Below are positions 45,923 through 56,277 of a stretch of 64,000 nucleotides of DNA, piece after piece (the first letter of the stretch is position 1; every line of letters begins with the position of its first letter). The position numbers were made by a program, and so were the translations under genes. The stretch comes from Hyphomicrobiales bacterium. GTDB lineage: Bacteria > Pseudomonadota > Alphaproteobacteria > Parvibaculales > Parvibaculaceae. Location of the stretch: assembly GCA_016124805.1 (NCBI GenBank), contig WGND01000001.1:124001-188000 (forward strand), given 5' to 3'. The notes beneath the pieces are model-generated. The model made no database searches and was not told the origin of the DNA. It saw only the letters and a list, made by a program, of their open reading frames with translations.

Positions 45923-47242
45923 TTGGAAACGATTTATGCCCTGTCCAGTGCGGCGGGTCGGGCGGGCGTGGCGGTTATTCGTTTGTCCGGTCCGTCCTCG
46001 CGCGAGACCGTGATCCGGCTTACCGGCAAGACACCCCCGGCATCCCATCGAGCTGTCTTGCGCCGTTTCCGTGATGGCGGGGATGGGGCGGCGATTGATC
46101 GGGGCCTGCTGCTTTGGTTCGAAGGTCCGTCGAGCTTTACCGGTGAGGATGTCGCCGAGTTTCATCTGCATGGCGGACGCGCCGTGGTGGCGGCGATGCT
46201 GACAGCGCTTGCCTCTCTTGACGGATTGCGGGCGGCTGAGCCGGGGGAGTTTACAAGGCGGGCATTTGAGAATGGCAAGCTTGACCTGACCTCTGTTGAA
46301 GGGCTTGCCGACATCATCAATGCCGATACCGAAGCCCAGCGGCGACAGGCGCTACGCCAGATGGAAGGGGCGCTCGGTCTGCTCTATGAAGACTGGCGCC
46401 ATCGCCTCATTCGGCTGCTTGCCTATGCCGAGGCGGAGATTGATTTTCCCGACGAGGACCTCCCCGACAGCCTGCTTCAGAAATTGCGACCTGAGATCGA
46501 GTCTCTTGCGAGTCAGATTCAAACGCATCTTGATGACGGCCGGCGCGGCGAGCGGCTGCGCGATGGCGTCGAGGTCGTCATTCTCGGACCGCCCAATGTC
46601 GGCAAGTCGAGCCTGATGAATGCGCTGGCCGGTCGTGATGTCGCCATCGTCTCCGCCGAGGCAGGGACGACCCGCGACATTGTCGACGTGTGGCTGGACC
46701 TCGGCGGAGTGCCCGTGACGCTGGCAGATACGGCGGGCCTCAGAGAGGCTGATGGCGCCATTGAGCAGGAAGGGGTGCGCCGGGCGCTGGCACGGGCGGA
46801 GAAGGCCGATCTGCGCATCGTGGTCGCTGCACCGCTGGAGACGGGCGGCGTCGCGGGTGATTTTGCCCTGGCGCAGGAGGGTGACCTGCGGGTCTGGAAC
46901 AAGATGGATCTGGCGCCCTGTCCGGAGGCGGGCGTGCTCCCGCTGTCGGCAGCAAGCGGGCAGGGCATTGAGGCCTTTCTGGCGGCCCTGACCGCGCGGG
47001 TGAGCTTTGTCTATGAGGCAAGCGAACATCCCATGATCACAAGGGCCCGGCATCGCGAGGGGCTCATGGACTGCCGGTCTTTCCTTGCCCGGGTGTCGGC
47101 GGGGCTGGCAACCGACGCACTGCCGGAGCTGATTGCGGAGGATTTGCGGCTGGCGGCCCGCGCGCTGGGCCGGATCACCGGTCGCGTCGATGTGGAAGAC
47201 CTACTGGATGTGGTGTTTCGTGATTTCTGCATCGGCAAATAA
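45923..47242 (+). CDS. mnmE: tRNA uridine-5-carboxymethylaminomethyl modification GTPase
   Basis: MnmE with MnmG modifies the wobble uridine of certain tRNAs. The 439-residue protein has a folate-binding N-terminal domain (ETIYALSSAAGRAGVAVIRLSGP), a G domain with GPPNVGKSSLMNALAG (G1), DTAGLRE (G3) and NKMDL (G4), and ends in the zinc-free cysteine motif CIGK. It starts with TTG at 45923, with AGGAG about 11 bases upstream. mnmG follows 105 bases later, across a parS site. Confidence 0.97.
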   Translation: METIYALSSAAGRAGVAVIRLSGPSSRETVIRLTGKTPPASHRAVLRRFRDGGDGAAIDRGLLLWFEGPSSFTGEDVAEFHLHGGRAVVAAMLTALASLDGLRAAEPGEFTRRAFENGKLDLTSVEGLADIINADTEAQRRQALRQMEGALGLLYEDWRHRLIRLLAYAEAEIDFPDEDLPDSLLQKLRPEIESLASQIQTHLDDGRRGERLRDGVEVVILGPPNVGKSSLMNALAGRDVAIVSAEAGTTRDIVDVWLDLGGVPVTLADTAGLREADGAIEQEGVRRALARAEKADLRIVVAAPLETGGVAGDFALAQEGDLRVWNKMDLAPCPEAGVLPLSAASGQGIEAFLAALTARVSFVYEASEHPMITRARHREGLMDCRSFLARVSAGLATDALPELIAEDLRLAARALGRITGRVDVEDLLDVVFRDFCIGK

Positions 47243-47251
47243 GGGGCGTGA

Positions 47252-47267
47252 TGTTTCACGTGAAACA
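47252..47267. other. parS: Perfect parS site
   Basis: TGTTTCACGTGAAACA is the canonical 16-base palindromic parS sequence bound by chromosomal ParB. It is in the mnmE-mnmG gap, nine bases after the mnmE stop. Confidence 0.92.
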
Positions 47268-47347
47268 GAGTCCTCATCGGGAATTGACGTCGCCATGCGG
47301 GCAGACTAAAGCTCGCGGCCAACAGGCGCGAAGGCCGGAACCTGAGC

Positions 47348-49216
47348 ATGACAAATTCGACCTATGATGTGATCGTGATTGGCGGCGGCCATGCCGGCTG
47401 CGAGGCTGCGGCTGCCTCGGCGCGCATCGGGGCCGAGACGCTTCTGCTGACCCACAAATTTTCGACGATTGGCGAGATGTCCTGCAATCCGGCGATTGGC
47501 GGCCTGGGCAAGGGCCATCTGGTCAGGGAGATCGATGCGCTGGACGGGCTGATGGGGCGTGTGGCTGATGCGGCTGGCATCCAGTTCCGGCTGCTCAACC
47601 GGCGCAAGGGGCCTGCCGTTCGGGGCCCACGCGCCCAGGCGGATCGTCGGCTTTATAGGGAGGCCATGCAGGCCGAGATTTCCGCCCAGCCCCATCTGAC
47701 GGTGGAAGAGGGCGGCGCCTTTGATCTGAAGGTCGAAGAGGGCCGCCTCAAGGGCGTCATCACGGAAGATGGCCGGGTCTTTCTCGCCGACCGTGTTGTC
47801 CTCACGACGGGCACTTTTTTGCGTGGCATGATTCATATCGGCACGCAGCGCATTCCGGCAGGGCGTGTGGGCGAGGCTCCGGCGCTAGGGCTGTCTGATC
47901 GGCTCTACGAGCTGGGCTTCAATATGGGTCGCCTCAAGACCGGCACTCCGCCGCGTCTGGATGGCAACAGCATCAAATGGCATGAACTGGAAGAGCAGCC
48001 GGGCGACACGCCGCCAGTGCCCTTCTCCATGCTGACAGAGGCCATCACAACGCCTCAGGTTTCCTGCCACATCACGCGCACGACCCGCGCGGGCCATCAG
48101 ATCATTCAGGACAATCTGAAATACTCACCGGTCTATTCCGGCCAGATTGAAGGGGTGGGACCGCGCTATTGCCCCTCGATCGAGGACAAGGTCGTCCGCT
48201 TCCATGAGCGGGACAGCCATCAGATTTTCCTCGAGCCGGAAGGTCTCGACGACGACACCATCTATCCCAATGGCATTTCCACGGCGCTGCCGGAAGATGT
48301 GCAACTCGCCTTTCTCAAGACCATTCCCGGTCTCGACAATGTGGTGATGAAACGCTGCGGCTATGCCATTGAATATGATTATATCGACCCGAGAGAGTTG
48401 CAGGCCACGCTTGAAACCAAACGCCTGAAGGGCCTTTACCTGGCCGGTCAGATCAATGGCACCACGGGCTATGAAGAAGCCGGCGCGCAGGGTCTTGTGG
48501 CGGGCCTCAATGCCGCATTAGCGGCTGCGGATAGGGCGCCTGTACATTTTGACCGGGCGACGGCCTATCTGGGGGTCATGATCGATGATCTGGTGACACG
48601 CGGTGTCAGCGAACCCTATCGCATGTTTACCTCACGCGCCGAATATCGCCTGACGCTGCGGGCCGACAATGCCGATCAGCGCCTGACGCCGACGGGCATG
48701 GCGCTTGGCTGTGTGGGCGAGGTGAGGGCGCAGTCTTTTGCCCGGAAGCTTGATGCGCTGAATGCGGCCACTGATCTGGCGCATGGCCTGAAGATGAATC
48801 CGGCACGCCTCATCGGTTTCGGTCTCAAGGTCAATCAGGACGGTGTGGCGCGCTCGCTCTTCGATCTGATGGCCTATCCCGATATTTCGCACGTGGACCT
48901 TCTGCGCGTCTGGCCGGAAATGGCGGGCATCGCGCCGGACATTCTCGAGCAGATCGGCAATGAAGCTCAATATGCGGGCTATCTCGGACGGCAGGAAGCC
49001 GACATCAGGGCGTTTCGCCGGGATGAAGGACTGTCCCTGCCTTTGGATATTGATTATGCCCAGGTGGCCGGTCTTTCGACGGAAGCGATCCAGAAGCTGA
49101 CCCATGCCCGCCCTGCCACAATCGGACAGGCCGGCCGGGTTGATGGTGTGACCCCGGCAGCCCTGACATGCCTGATGATTCACGTGAAACAACAGGCAAA
49201 GCGCCATATAGCTTGA
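47348..49216 (+). CDS. mnmG: tRNA uridine-5-carboxymethylaminomethyl modification enzyme MnmG
   Basis: MnmG (GidA) is the FAD-dependent partner of MnmE. The 622-residue protein has the dinucleotide loop [20 protein letters not shown], the [24 protein letters not shown] signature (in parts [13 protein letters not shown]), [11 protein letters not shown] and [17 protein letters not shown]. The C terminus ([17 protein letters not shown]) contains a one-mismatch parS inside its codons. The rsmG start follows only 15 bases later. Confidence 0.98.
   Translation: MTNSTYDVIVIGGGHAGCEAAAASARIGAETLLLTHKFSTIGEMSCNPAIGGLGKGHLVREIDALDGLMGRVADAAGIQFRLLNRRKGPAVRGPRAQADRRLYREAMQAEISAQPHLTVEEGGAFDLKVEEGRLKGVITEDGRVFLADRVVLTTGTFLRGMIHIGTQRIPAGRVGEAPALGLSDRLYELGFNMGRLKTGTPPRLDGNSIKWHELEEQPGDTPPVPFSMLTEAITTPQVSCHITRTTRAGHQIIQDNLKYSPVYSGQIEGVGPRYCPSIEDKVVRFHERDSHQIFLEPEGLDDDTIYPNGISTALPEDVQLAFLKTIPGLDNVVMKRCGYAIEYDYIDPRELQATLETKRLKGLYLAGQINGTTGYEEAGAQGLVAGLNAALAAADRAPVHFDRATAYLGVMIDDLVTRGVSEPYRMFTSRAEYRLTLRADNADQRLTPTGMALGCVGEVRAQSFARKLDALNAATDLAHGLKMNPARLIGFGLKVNQDGVARSLFDLMAYPDISHVDLLRVWPEMAGIAPDILEQIGNEAQYAGYLGRQEADIRAFRRDEGLSLPLDIDYAQVAGLSTEAIQKLTHARPATIGQAGRVDGVTPAALTCLMIHVKQQAKRHIA
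49176..49191. other. parS: parS-like site inside mnmG
   Basis: TGATTCACGTGAAACA differs from the canonical parS sequence at one base. It encodes part of IHVKQ near the mnmG C terminus. Confidence 0.8.
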
Positions 49217-49230
49217 GGGTAGTGCCGGGG

Positions 49231-49890
49231 ATGGCCCAACATATGGTGCAAGTCATTGATTCAGAGTCCTTTTCTGCCTTTTATGATGTTTCACGTGAAA
49301 CAATGGCGGCTCTGGAGACCTATGAATCCCTGCTTTTGAAGTGGCAAAAGTCCATAAATCTTGTCTCAAATGCCAGTCTGGACAGTCTTTGGACCCGCCA
49401 CATGCTGGATTCAGCCCAATTGGCGGCTCTGGCACCCGCCGATACGCGGCGCTGGCTCGATCTCGGCAGCGGCGGCGGCTTTCCGGGGCTTGTGGTAGCA
49501 ATCATGTGGCGCGAAAGGCCTGACTTTCATCTCCATCTGGTCGAAAGCGATCAGCGCAAGGCGATTTTCATGCGGGAAGTGGTGCGCCAGACGGCGGCAC
49601 CGGCCAGTGTTCATGTCTGTCGCATCGAGGATTTCGACTGGCCGGAGCCCCAAAAACCCCGGATTGTCTCGGCCCGGGCGCTGGCGCCGCTGGATCGCTT
49701 GCTGGGCTGGGCCGCGCCCTTTTTCGATCCGGAGACGATTGGCCTGTTTTTGAAGGGGCAGGGGCTCAGTGATGAATTGACCTTGGCCCGGAAAGATTGG
49801 ATATTTAACCAAGAGATTACATCCAGTCAGTCCGACCCTTCGGGCACCATTCTGACCATAAGAGGCCTCCATGCAGCCGACCGCGTCTGA
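49231..49890 (+). CDS. rsmG: 16S rRNA (guanine-527-N7)-methyltransferase
   Basis: RsmG (GidB) methylates G527 of 16S rRNA with SAM. The 219-residue protein has SLLLKWQKSINLVSN, the SAM loop WLDLGSGGGFPGLVVAI, HLVESDQRKAIFMRE and ARALAPLDRLLGWA. ATG 49231 is chosen with GAGGG 11 bases upstream; ATG 49243 is an alternative. A perfect parS lies within its first 25 codons. Its 3' end overlaps parA by 20 bases. Confidence 0.95.
   Translation: MAQHMVQVIDSESFSAFYDVSRETMAALETYESLLLKWQKSINLVSNASLDSLWTRHMLDSAQLAALAPADTRRWLDLGSGGGFPGLVVAIMWRERPDFHLHLVESDQRKAIFMREVVRQTAAPASVHVCRIEDFDWPEPQKPRIVSARALAPLDRLLGWAAPFFDPETIGLFLKGQGLSDELTLARKDWIFNQEITSSQSDPSGTILTIRGLHAADRV
49287..49302. other. parS: Perfect parS site inside rsmG
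   Basis: TGTTTCACGTGAAACA occurs in the codons for DVSRET near the rsmG N terminus. It lies 111 bases from the previous parS-like site. Confidence 0.92.
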
Positions 49891-50758
49891 GAACAACGTC
49901 ATCCCGGCTGCGGCTGAGTCCCGGCCACGCATTCTGGTGATTGCCAATCAGAAGGGTGGCGTCGGCAAGACAACCACTGCGATTAATCTGGGTACGGCGC
50001 TTGCTGCCGTGGGCGAGCGTGTGCTGATCATCGATCTTGATCCGCAGGGCAATGCCAGCACGGGTCTCGGTGTCAGCCGCGCCGAACGCAAGGTCTCCTC
50101 CTATGATGTATTGATCGGGTCGTCGCTTGTGGAAGATGCGATTATTCCCACCCAGGTGCCCGGCCTCGACATCGTGCCCTCGACGATGGATCTGCTTGGG
50201 GCGGAGCTTGAGCTTGCTTCGGTGCCGCGCCGTTCGCATCGTCTGCGCGACGCGCTGGTGCGCATGCCGCGTGGTGGCAAGCCGCGCGGGGAGAGCGATG
50301 AAGAAAAGGCCTTCACCTCCCGTCCCTATACCTATCTTCTGATCGACTGCCCGCCTTCGCTCAATCTTCTGACCATCAATGCGATGACGGCATCGGATGC
50401 CATTCTCGTGCCGTTGCAATGTGAGTTCTTCGCGCTGGAAGGCTTGAGCCAGCTGCTGCGGACGGTTGAGCGTGTCCGCTCCAGTCTCAATCCGCGGCTT
50501 GAAATCCAGGGCATCGTGCTGACCATGTTTGACCAGCGCAACAAGCTTTCCGATCAGGTGGCCTCTGACGTGCGCCAGCATCTGGGCGACAAGGTCTATC
50601 GCACCGTCATTCCGCGCAATGTGCGCATTTCGGAAGCGCCCTCCTATGGCAAGCCGGCGCTTGTCTATGATCATCGCTGTGCGGGCAGCAAGGCCTATAT
50701 GAAACTTGCCGCCGAGATGATTTCGCGCGAGCGCGCGATCCGCCGTTCGGCGGCCTAA
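49871..50758 (+). CDS. parA: Chromosome-partitioning ATPase ParA
   Basis: ParA moves the ParB-parS origin complex toward the new pole. The 295-residue MinD/ParA-type ATPase has the deviant Walker A ANQKGGVGKTTTAINLG, the A' motif IIDLDPQGNASTG, and Walker B YLLIDCPPSLNLLTINA. The ATG has GAGG five bases upstream, inside the end of rsmG, so translation is coupled to rsmG. parB follows after an unusually long gap of 263 bases. Confidence 0.97.
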   Translation: MQPTASENNVIPAAAESRPRILVIANQKGGVGKTTTAINLGTALAAVGERVLIIDLDPQGNASTGLGVSRAERKVSSYDVLIGSSLVEDAIIPTQVPGLDIVPSTMDLLGAELELASVPRRSHRLRDALVRMPRGGKPRGESDEEKAFTSRPYTYLLIDCPPSLNLLTINAMTASDAILVPLQCEFFALEGLSQLLRTVERVRSSLNPRLEIQGIVLTMFDQRNKLSDQVASDVRQHLGDKVYRTVIPRNVRISEAPSYGKPALVYDHRCAGSKAYMKLAAEMISRERAIRRSAA

Positions 50759-51021
50759 ATCATCCGTCAAAGGATGAATCTGTAAGTGCTGGTGGGAGCC
50801 AAGGCTCGTTTTTTCAGGCTCGATCTGAAGACTCTGAAGACTCTCCGCCAACGAATTGAATCGATTCAGGAATTGGCACTACCCGGTAGTGCCGTGAAGG
50901 TTTGAGAGCTTGATCGGGTTTCGCTGATTGCGGATAGGGCCCGTCTTTCTGGGAACGGATCGGCCATACCCCGGGGGCGGGCGATGGCCTGATTGAAGAG
51001 CAAATTTGAAGGATGAAGACC
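50759..51021 (+). promoter_or_regulatory. parA-parB gap with clustered GANTC sites and palindromes
   Basis: Four GANTC sites lie in 38 bases (50830, 50839, 50858 and 50863). The first two are in a tandem 9-base repeat TCTGAAGAC; the last two form the palindrome TGAATCGATTCA (50857-50868). Six bases on, GGCACTACC and GGTAGTGCC form an inverted repeat (50875-50893). The gap probably holds a separate, methylation-sensitive parB promoter. Confidence 0.55.
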
Positions 51022-51939
51022 ATGGCAGATGAAATGCCAAGCAGACTGGGACGGGGCCTTGCCGCATTGATCGGGGATGATGCGGCTTTTGCGCTGGGCG
51101 AGAATTCAAACCAGCAGGGCCCGGTCAAGGGGCTTCGCGAGGTGCCGATTGAATATCTGCGCGCTGGCCAGTTTCAGCCGCGCACGCGGTTCCGCGAAGA
51201 AGACCTGACAGACCTTGCCAACTCGATCCGCGAGAAGGGCATTTTGCAGCCCATCGTCGTGCGTCCGCTTGAGGGCGAGGTCAACAGCTATGAGATCGTC
51301 GCCGGTGAACGGCGCTGGCGGGCCGCCCAGCTGGCGCAGCTGCATCAGGTGCCGGTCATTATTCGCGAGCTGACCGATGCCGAGTCGCTCGAGATCGCCA
51401 TCATCGAAAATGTCCAGCGTGCCGATCTCAACGCGGTGGAGGAAGGGGCGGGCTATGAACGCCTGATGGCGCAGTTTGCCTATACGCAGGAAGCGGTTGC
51501 CAAGCTGATTGGCAAAAGCCGCAGCCATGTCGCCAATACGCTGCGCCTGCTCAGCCTGCCGGAGCCTGTGCGGTCCATGCTCGAAGATGGCCGTCTCTCT
51601 GCCGGACAGGCGCGGCCGCTGATTGGCCATCCCCAGGCGGAAAAGCTTGCCAAGGATATTGTCACCAAGGGCATGAGCGCGCGTGAAGCGGAAGCACTGG
51701 CGCGCAAGTCGACCGAGGCCGGCGGGCAGGGCAAGGTCAGGTCTGCGGGCCAAAGCGTGCTCAAGGATGCTGATACGGTGGCGCTGGAAAAGAATATTTC
51801 CGACCAGCTGGGCCTCAAGGTGTCGATCAATTTCTCCGCCGAAAAGGGTGGCGAGGTGAAGATCGGCTACAAGACGCTCGAACAGCTTGACGAGATATGT
51901 CGCCGTCTGGCTGGGCGCGGCCAGAAAATCAGCGGATAG
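51022..51939 (+). CDS. parB: Chromosome-partitioning protein ParB
   Basis: ParB binds parS, spreads as a CTP-dependent clamp and stimulates ParA. The 305-residue protein has an N-terminal ParA-contact stretch (SRLGRGLAALIG), the CTP-binding GERRWRAAQ motif, IIENVQRADLNAVEEG, and an HTH (AVAKLIGKSRSHVANTLRLLSL). The C-terminal dimerisation part has VKIGYKTLEQLDEICRRL. ATG 51022 has AAGGA eight bases upstream and is preferred to ATG 51013. Confidence 0.97.
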   Translation: MADEMPSRLGRGLAALIGDDAAFALGENSNQQGPVKGLREVPIEYLRAGQFQPRTRFREEDLTDLANSIREKGILQPIVVRPLEGEVNSYEIVAGERRWRAAQLAQLHQVPVIIRELTDAESLEIAIIENVQRADLNAVEEGAGYERLMAQFAYTQEAVAKLIGKSRSHVANTLRLLSLPEPVRSMLEDGRLSAGQARPLIGHPQAEKLAKDIVTKGMSAREAEALARKSTEAGGQGKVRSAGQSVLKDADTVALEKNISDQLGLKVSINFSAEKGGEVKIGYKTLEQLDEICRRLAGRGQKISG

Positions 51940-51945
51940 ATTTTT

Positions 51946-52986
51946 CTAGCGCCGTGCCGCGCTGGCGGCCTGCGCCAGCCGGAACAATGTTTGACCGCAG
52001 ATCGCATTTTCCGGCAGGCCGGTTGTCTTGCACAGGCCCTCGGCTTCCAGCGTCAGCTCGATGGCGCGATCTAGCCGCTTGCGCGTCCAGAGATTGACCT
52101 GCCGGCTGACAATATTTGTCCGGCTGAAATGCAGCGGCGGTCGCATCGCCTTGATGGCGGCGGTTGCATCACTGCCCGCATCAATGCGCGCCAGCACAAG
52201 ATGCAATTGCTGCAGGTGGCGCGAGAGCGCATTGAGAATGGCAATGGCATTGGCATCGGCCGAGCGGGCGCGCGCCAGCGCCACATCAAGCGCCTGCATG
52301 TCACCGCCCGCCGTGGCATCAATTACGTCATCAATGCTTGTGCCAGCACTATCGCCAATGCAGGCGCGCACATCCTCAAGACTGACGCGCTGCTTCTCGC
52401 CGGACGACGCGCCCATATAGAGCGAGAGCTTTTCAAGTTCGCTCAGTGTCACCCCGCGATCCGATCCCAGATGCGAAAGCAGATAATCCATGGCCGCCGG
52501 TTCCGGGCTGAGATTGGCCTGGGTCAGTTTTTCGCGGATCACGCTTTCCAGTGCGCGCGCATCATCGGCATAGCAGGGAAGGGCGGCGGCATTGTCCGCG
52601 CCTTCGCACAGAGCGCGCAATGAGGAGCGGGGTCCGAGCTCGCCGCCTTCAATCAGGATCAGCGCATCGCCGAGCGGATTTGCCAGATAGGCTTCGATCA
52701 TTTTGCTCTGGCTGTCCCCGATGCCGCGCAGACGGATGACGCGTCGCCCGCCCAGCATGGAGATGGCGGCGGCTTCATCTGCCAGACGGGCGGGATCGGC
52801 GCGCAGGTCGCTCTCGCCCATTTCAACGATGCGGAAGGGGTCTGAGGGGTCTTCGACGACATGCCGTGTCAGGCGGTTCATCCGCTCACGGACGAGTCCG
52901 CCATCAGGTCCATAAATCAGCACGACGCGGATGGTGTCGCCAGGCTGGCGAAGAAAGCGTTCAGTATCGGCGGGCTTTATCTTCAA
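51946..52986 (-). CDS. holA: DNA polymerase III delta subunit
   Basis: HolA is the clamp-loader subunit that opens the beta clamp. The 346-residue protein has FLIYG-type VVLIYGPDGGLVRERMNRL, the LGGRRVIRLRG segment, and the helical C-terminal collar domain (IAILNALSRHLQQLHLVLARID). The order leuS-lptE-holA on one strand is common in Proteobacteria. It is convergent with parB (six-base gap) and follows lptE after 20 bases. Confidence 0.93.
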   Translation of the reverse strand: MKIKPADTERFLRQPGDTIRVVLIYGPDGGLVRERMNRLTRHVVEDPSDPFRIVEMGESDLRADPARLADEAAAISMLGGRRVIRLRGIGDSQSKMIEAYLANPLGDALILIEGGELGPRSSLRALCEGADNAAALPCYADDARALESVIREKLTQANLSPEPAAMDYLLSHLGSDRGVTLSELEKLSLYMGASSGEKQRVSLEDVRACIGDSAGTSIDDVIDATAGGDMQALDVALARARSADANAIAILNALSRHLQQLHLVLARIDAGSDATAAIKAMRPPLHFSRTNIVSRQVNLWTRKRLDRAIELTLEAEGLCKTTGLPENAICGQTLFRLAQAASAARR

Positions 52987-53006
52987 GGGCTGATCCCGGC
53001 CTGAAC

Positions 53007-53558
53007 TCAGTTGCTGCGGGCGGCCTGCTCTGACAGGCGACGGTCAAAATAGATGCCGAGCTGCTGCTTGATGTCGTCGGCAATGGCCTGCGAGGTGCGC
53101 TTTTCGGCATCGCGGGCCGCGACAATATTGGCAAATTCGGAGTCGACGCGATTATAGGAAGAGCGCGAGCGCGAGACGGATTTGAAAATGGTTTTGTCGG
53201 TCGCCGTATCGACGAGCTTGAAGGGCACGACGACGACGACATTGTTGCGCGTTACGTCGGCGTCCTGCTGGATGGCGACGTCTTCCTGATAGACCGATGG
53301 TGTGAACTCGACACGATAGGCGGCCCCGCCGCCGCCACTGCTGCCCAGCCGATCGAGAAGATTATATTTGATGGCGCGGCCGACACGGGTTTCGGGTCCC
53401 TTGACGTCGATATTCGACATCTGGGTGGTAATGGCCGTGCCGTTGGCACGTTCGGCATAAAGCGGTTTGAAGCCGCAGGCCGCCAGCGGCAGCAGAATGC
53501 CGATGGCAAGGCAGGCCCGCAAAATGCGGCGCAGGCGCTGTGACAGCGGATCAGACAA
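53007..53558 (-). CDS. lptE: LPS-assembly lipoprotein LptE
   Basis: LptE plugs the LptD barrel that inserts lipopolysaccharide in the outer membrane. The 183-residue form has a lipoprotein signal ([20 protein letters not shown]) and the conserved CGFKPLY after the lipidated cysteine. The rest is a small alpha/beta fold with [16 protein letters not shown] and a C-terminal [14 protein letters not shown] helix. TTG 53558 overlaps the leuS stop; ATG 53612 inside leuS has GGAG upstream and would add 18 residues. The start is uncertain. Confidence 0.88.
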   Translation of the reverse strand: MSDPLSQRLRRILRACLAIGILLPLAACGFKPLYAERANGTAITTQMSNIDVKGPETRVGRAIKYNLLDRLGSSGGGGAAYRVEFTPSVYQEDVAIQQDADVTRNNVVVVVPFKLVDTATDKTIFKSVSRSRSSYNRVDSEFANIVAARDAEKRTSQAIADDIKQQLGIYFDRRLSEQAARSN

Positions 53559-56163
53559 CGATATTGACGATCTTGCCGGGGACAATGATGACCTTGCGGA
53601 CTGGTTTTCCATCGATTGCCTTCTCCACCTTCTCAAGGGCTAAAGCCGCTTTTTCGATCAATGCCTTTTCCGCATCGCGGGCAATGACAATCTCGTCACG
53701 GCGTTTGCCATTCACCTGCACGGCGATGGTGACGGAGTCTTCCACCAGGAGAGCGTCATCAGCAACCGGCCAAGCCGTATCCACCACCATAGACGTGTGG
53801 CCGAGCACCTGCCAGCTTTCCTCGGCCAGATGGGGCATCATGGGCGAAATCATGATGACCATGAATTCAAGCGCCTCGCGCTTTGCCCAGGCGCCGTCCG
53901 GGCCATCGGCCTTGCTGGCTGAAAAGCTGTTGGCAAACTCATAGATGCGCGCCACGGCCCGGTTAAAGCGCAGATTCTCGATATCATCGGTCAGGGCGGC
54001 AAGGGTCTGATGGCTGGTGCGGTGGAGCGCCAGCGCCTCGGGCGAAAACTGGTCAAGTGCCAGGCCGGGTGTGCCCACAGGGCTCAGATCCGGGGCGGCT
54101 TCCGTCAGAAGACGCCAGAAACGCTGGACAAACCGCCAGGCCCCTTCGGCGCCTGCATCCGTCCATTGCACGTCACGCTCGGGCGGGGAATCCGACAGGA
54201 TGAACCAGCGCGCCGTATCGGCCCCGAACTGATCGATGATCGATGTGGGATCGACGACATTGCGCTTCGATTTCGACATGGACTCGATCGGTCCGATGGT
54301 GACCGCTTCGCCGGTCTCGACATGTCTGGCGCTGCCATCTTCGGCCATGACGATCTCTTCGGGGAAGAGCCAGCGGCCATCGGCGCCCTTATAGGTTTCA
54401 TGGGTGACCATGCCTTGCGTGAACAGGCCTTCAAATGGTTCGGCAAGCCCCAGATGTCCGGTGCCCTGCATGGCACGAGAGAAATAGCGCGAATAGAGAA
54501 GATGCAGGATCGCGTGTTCGACGCCGCCAATATACTGGTCGACCGGCAGCCAGTAATCGACCGCAGCGCGATCGGTTGGCGTTTCAGCTTTTGGCGAACA
54601 GAAACGGGCAAAATACCAGGATGAATCGACAAAGGTGTCGAAGGTATCGGTTTCGCGCGTCGCCGGCTTGCCGCAGCTCGGGCAGGCCACATGCTTCCAT
54701 GTCGGGTGACGATCGAGGGGATTGCCCGGCTTGTCGAAGGTCACGTCATCGGGCAGGCGCACCGGCAACTCGGCCTTGGGCACAGGCACGACCCCGCAAT
54801 CCCCGCAATGGATGACGGGAATGGGGCAGCCCCAATAGCGCTGGCGCGAGACGCCCCAGTCGCGCAGACGGAAATTGACCGTGCCGGCGCCGATGCCAAG
54901 CTCTTCGAGCTTTTCAATGGCTGCCCGCTTGGCCGATGTCACATCAAGGCCATTCAGAAAGCCCGAATTGACGGCGACGCCGTCGCCGGTAAAGGCTTCT
55001 GTTGCCGTTGTCGCAAGATCGGCCAGAAATGCCTGCAGCGCCGCAGCTTCGAGATCTTTGGGGGCGATGACCGGGCGCACGGGGAGATCATATTTGCGGG
55101 CAAAATCAAGATCGCGCTGATCATGGGCCGGGCAGGCAAAGATGGCGCCCGTGCCGTACTCCATGAGCACGAAATTGGCGATATAGAGCGGCAGCGTCAC
55201 GCTCTTGTCGAAGGGATGCTGCAGGAAAAGCCCTGTCGGCATGCCCTTTTTTTCGACCTTTTCGAGGGCAGCTTCGTTTGTCCCGACGCGCTGGCATTCG
55301 GCAATGAAGTCAGCCATGGCGGGATTGGCGGCGGCGAGTTCGGCTGCCAGCGGATGGCCCGGCGAGATGGCGCAGAAAGACGCCCCGAAAAGCGTGTCGG
55401 GCCGGGTCGTATAGATTTCGAGCGGTTCGCGGCTGTCATTGCCGGCAAAGGAAAAAAAGACCCGCGCGCCTTCCGAGCGGCCAATCCAGTTTTTCTGCAT
55501 GAGCCGGACTTTTTCCGGCCAGCGGGTCAGCGTGTCGAGCCCGGCGAGCAGATCCTCGGCCATATCGGTGATCTTGAGGAACCACTGGGTCAGTTCGCGG
55601 CGTTCCACCAGCGCGCCGGAGCGCCAGCCGCGACCGTCAATGACCTGTTCATTGGCCAGAACTGTATTGTCGACAGGGTCCCAATTCACATTGCTTTTCT
55701 TGCGGGTGACATAGCCTTTACTCAGGAAATCAAGAAAAAGCGCCTGCTCATGAGCATAATATTCAGGATCGCAGGTGGCGAATTCACGCGTCCAGTCAAT
55801 CCCCAGCCCCATGGCCTTGAGCTGGCTGCGCATGGTGGCGATATTTTCATAGGTCCATCTGGCCGGATGGGTCTTGCGTTCGATGGCGGCATTTTCAGCC
55901 GGCATGCCAAAGGCGTCCCAGCCCATGGGATGCAGAACGTTGAAGCCGCGGGCGCGCTTGAAGCGCGCAATCACGTCGCCCATGGTGTAGTTGCGCACAT
56001 GCCCCATATGGATTTTGCCAGAGGGGTAGGGGAACATCTCAAGCACGTAATATTTCGGGCGGCCTTCAGCTTCGGCCTCGCTGCGCGTCAGAAAGCTGCC
56101 GCTGTCCTCCCAGGCTTTCTGCCATTTGGGTTCTGCGGTGCGAGCGTTATAGCGTGTGGACAT
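53551..56163 (-). CDS. leuS: Leucyl-tRNA synthetase
   Basis: The 870-residue class I synthetase has the HIGH box in [19 protein letters not shown], a CP1 editing domain with [21 protein letters not shown], the [11 protein letters not shown] stretch and the KMSKS loop in [13 protein letters not shown], followed by the anticodon-binding and C-terminal domains. ATG 56163 gives [18 protein letters not shown]; the frame stays open upstream to 56262, but this start matches the family. Confidence 0.98.
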   Translation of the reverse strand: MSTRYNARTAEPKWQKAWEDSGSFLTRSEAEAEGRPKYYVLEMFPYPSGKIHMGHVRNYTMGDVIARFKRARGFNVLHPMGWDAFGMPAENAAIERKTHPARWTYENIATMRSQLKAMGLGIDWTREFATCDPEYYAHEQALFLDFLSKGYVTRKKSNVNWDPVDNTVLANEQVIDGRGWRSGALVERRELTQWFLKITDMAEDLLAGLDTLTRWPEKVRLMQKNWIGRSEGARVFFSFAGNDSREPLEIYTTRPDTLFGASFCAISPGHPLAAELAAANPAMADFIAECQRVGTNEAALEKVEKKGMPTGLFLQHPFDKSVTLPLYIANFVLMEYGTGAIFACPAHDQRDLDFARKYDLPVRPVIAPKDLEAAALQAFLADLATTATEAFTGDGVAVNSGFLNGLDVTSAKRAAIEKLEELGIGAGTVNFRLRDWGVSRQRYWGCPIPVIHCGDCGVVPVPKAELPVRLPDDVTFDKPGNPLDRHPTWKHVACPSCGKPATRETDTFDTFVDSSWYFARFCSPKAETPTDRAAVDYWLPVDQYIGGVEHAILHLLYSRYFSRAMQGTGHLGLAEPFEGLFTQGMVTHETYKGADGRWLFPEEIVMAEDGSARHVETGEAVTIGPIESMSKSKRNVVDPTSIIDQFGADTARWFILSDSPPERDVQWTDAGAEGAWRFVQRFWRLLTEAAPDLSPVGTPGLALDQFSPEALALHRTSHQTLAALTDDIENLRFNRAVARIYEFANSFSASKADGPDGAWAKREALEFMVIMISPMMPHLAEESWQVLGHTSMVVDTAWPVADDALLVEDSVTIAVQVNGKRRDEIVIARDAEKALIEKAALALEKVEKAIDGKPVRKVIIVPGKIVNIVV

Positions 56164-56277
56164 GATGCCTGGCTTGACGATGAGAGGCGCGCGCCTGCAA
56201 GCCGGATGGCCGCGGCGGGCGCTTGAGAAAGGTGAGGACAGGGCGGCCGAAGCCGCCCGCAAGCCTCAGGTGTAGTA

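Noticed and set aside
54691-56226. 511-codon open frame on the plus strand opposite leuS
   Set aside because: Lies wholly inside the well-supported leuS gene; composition is that of an antisense frame in GC-rich DNA.
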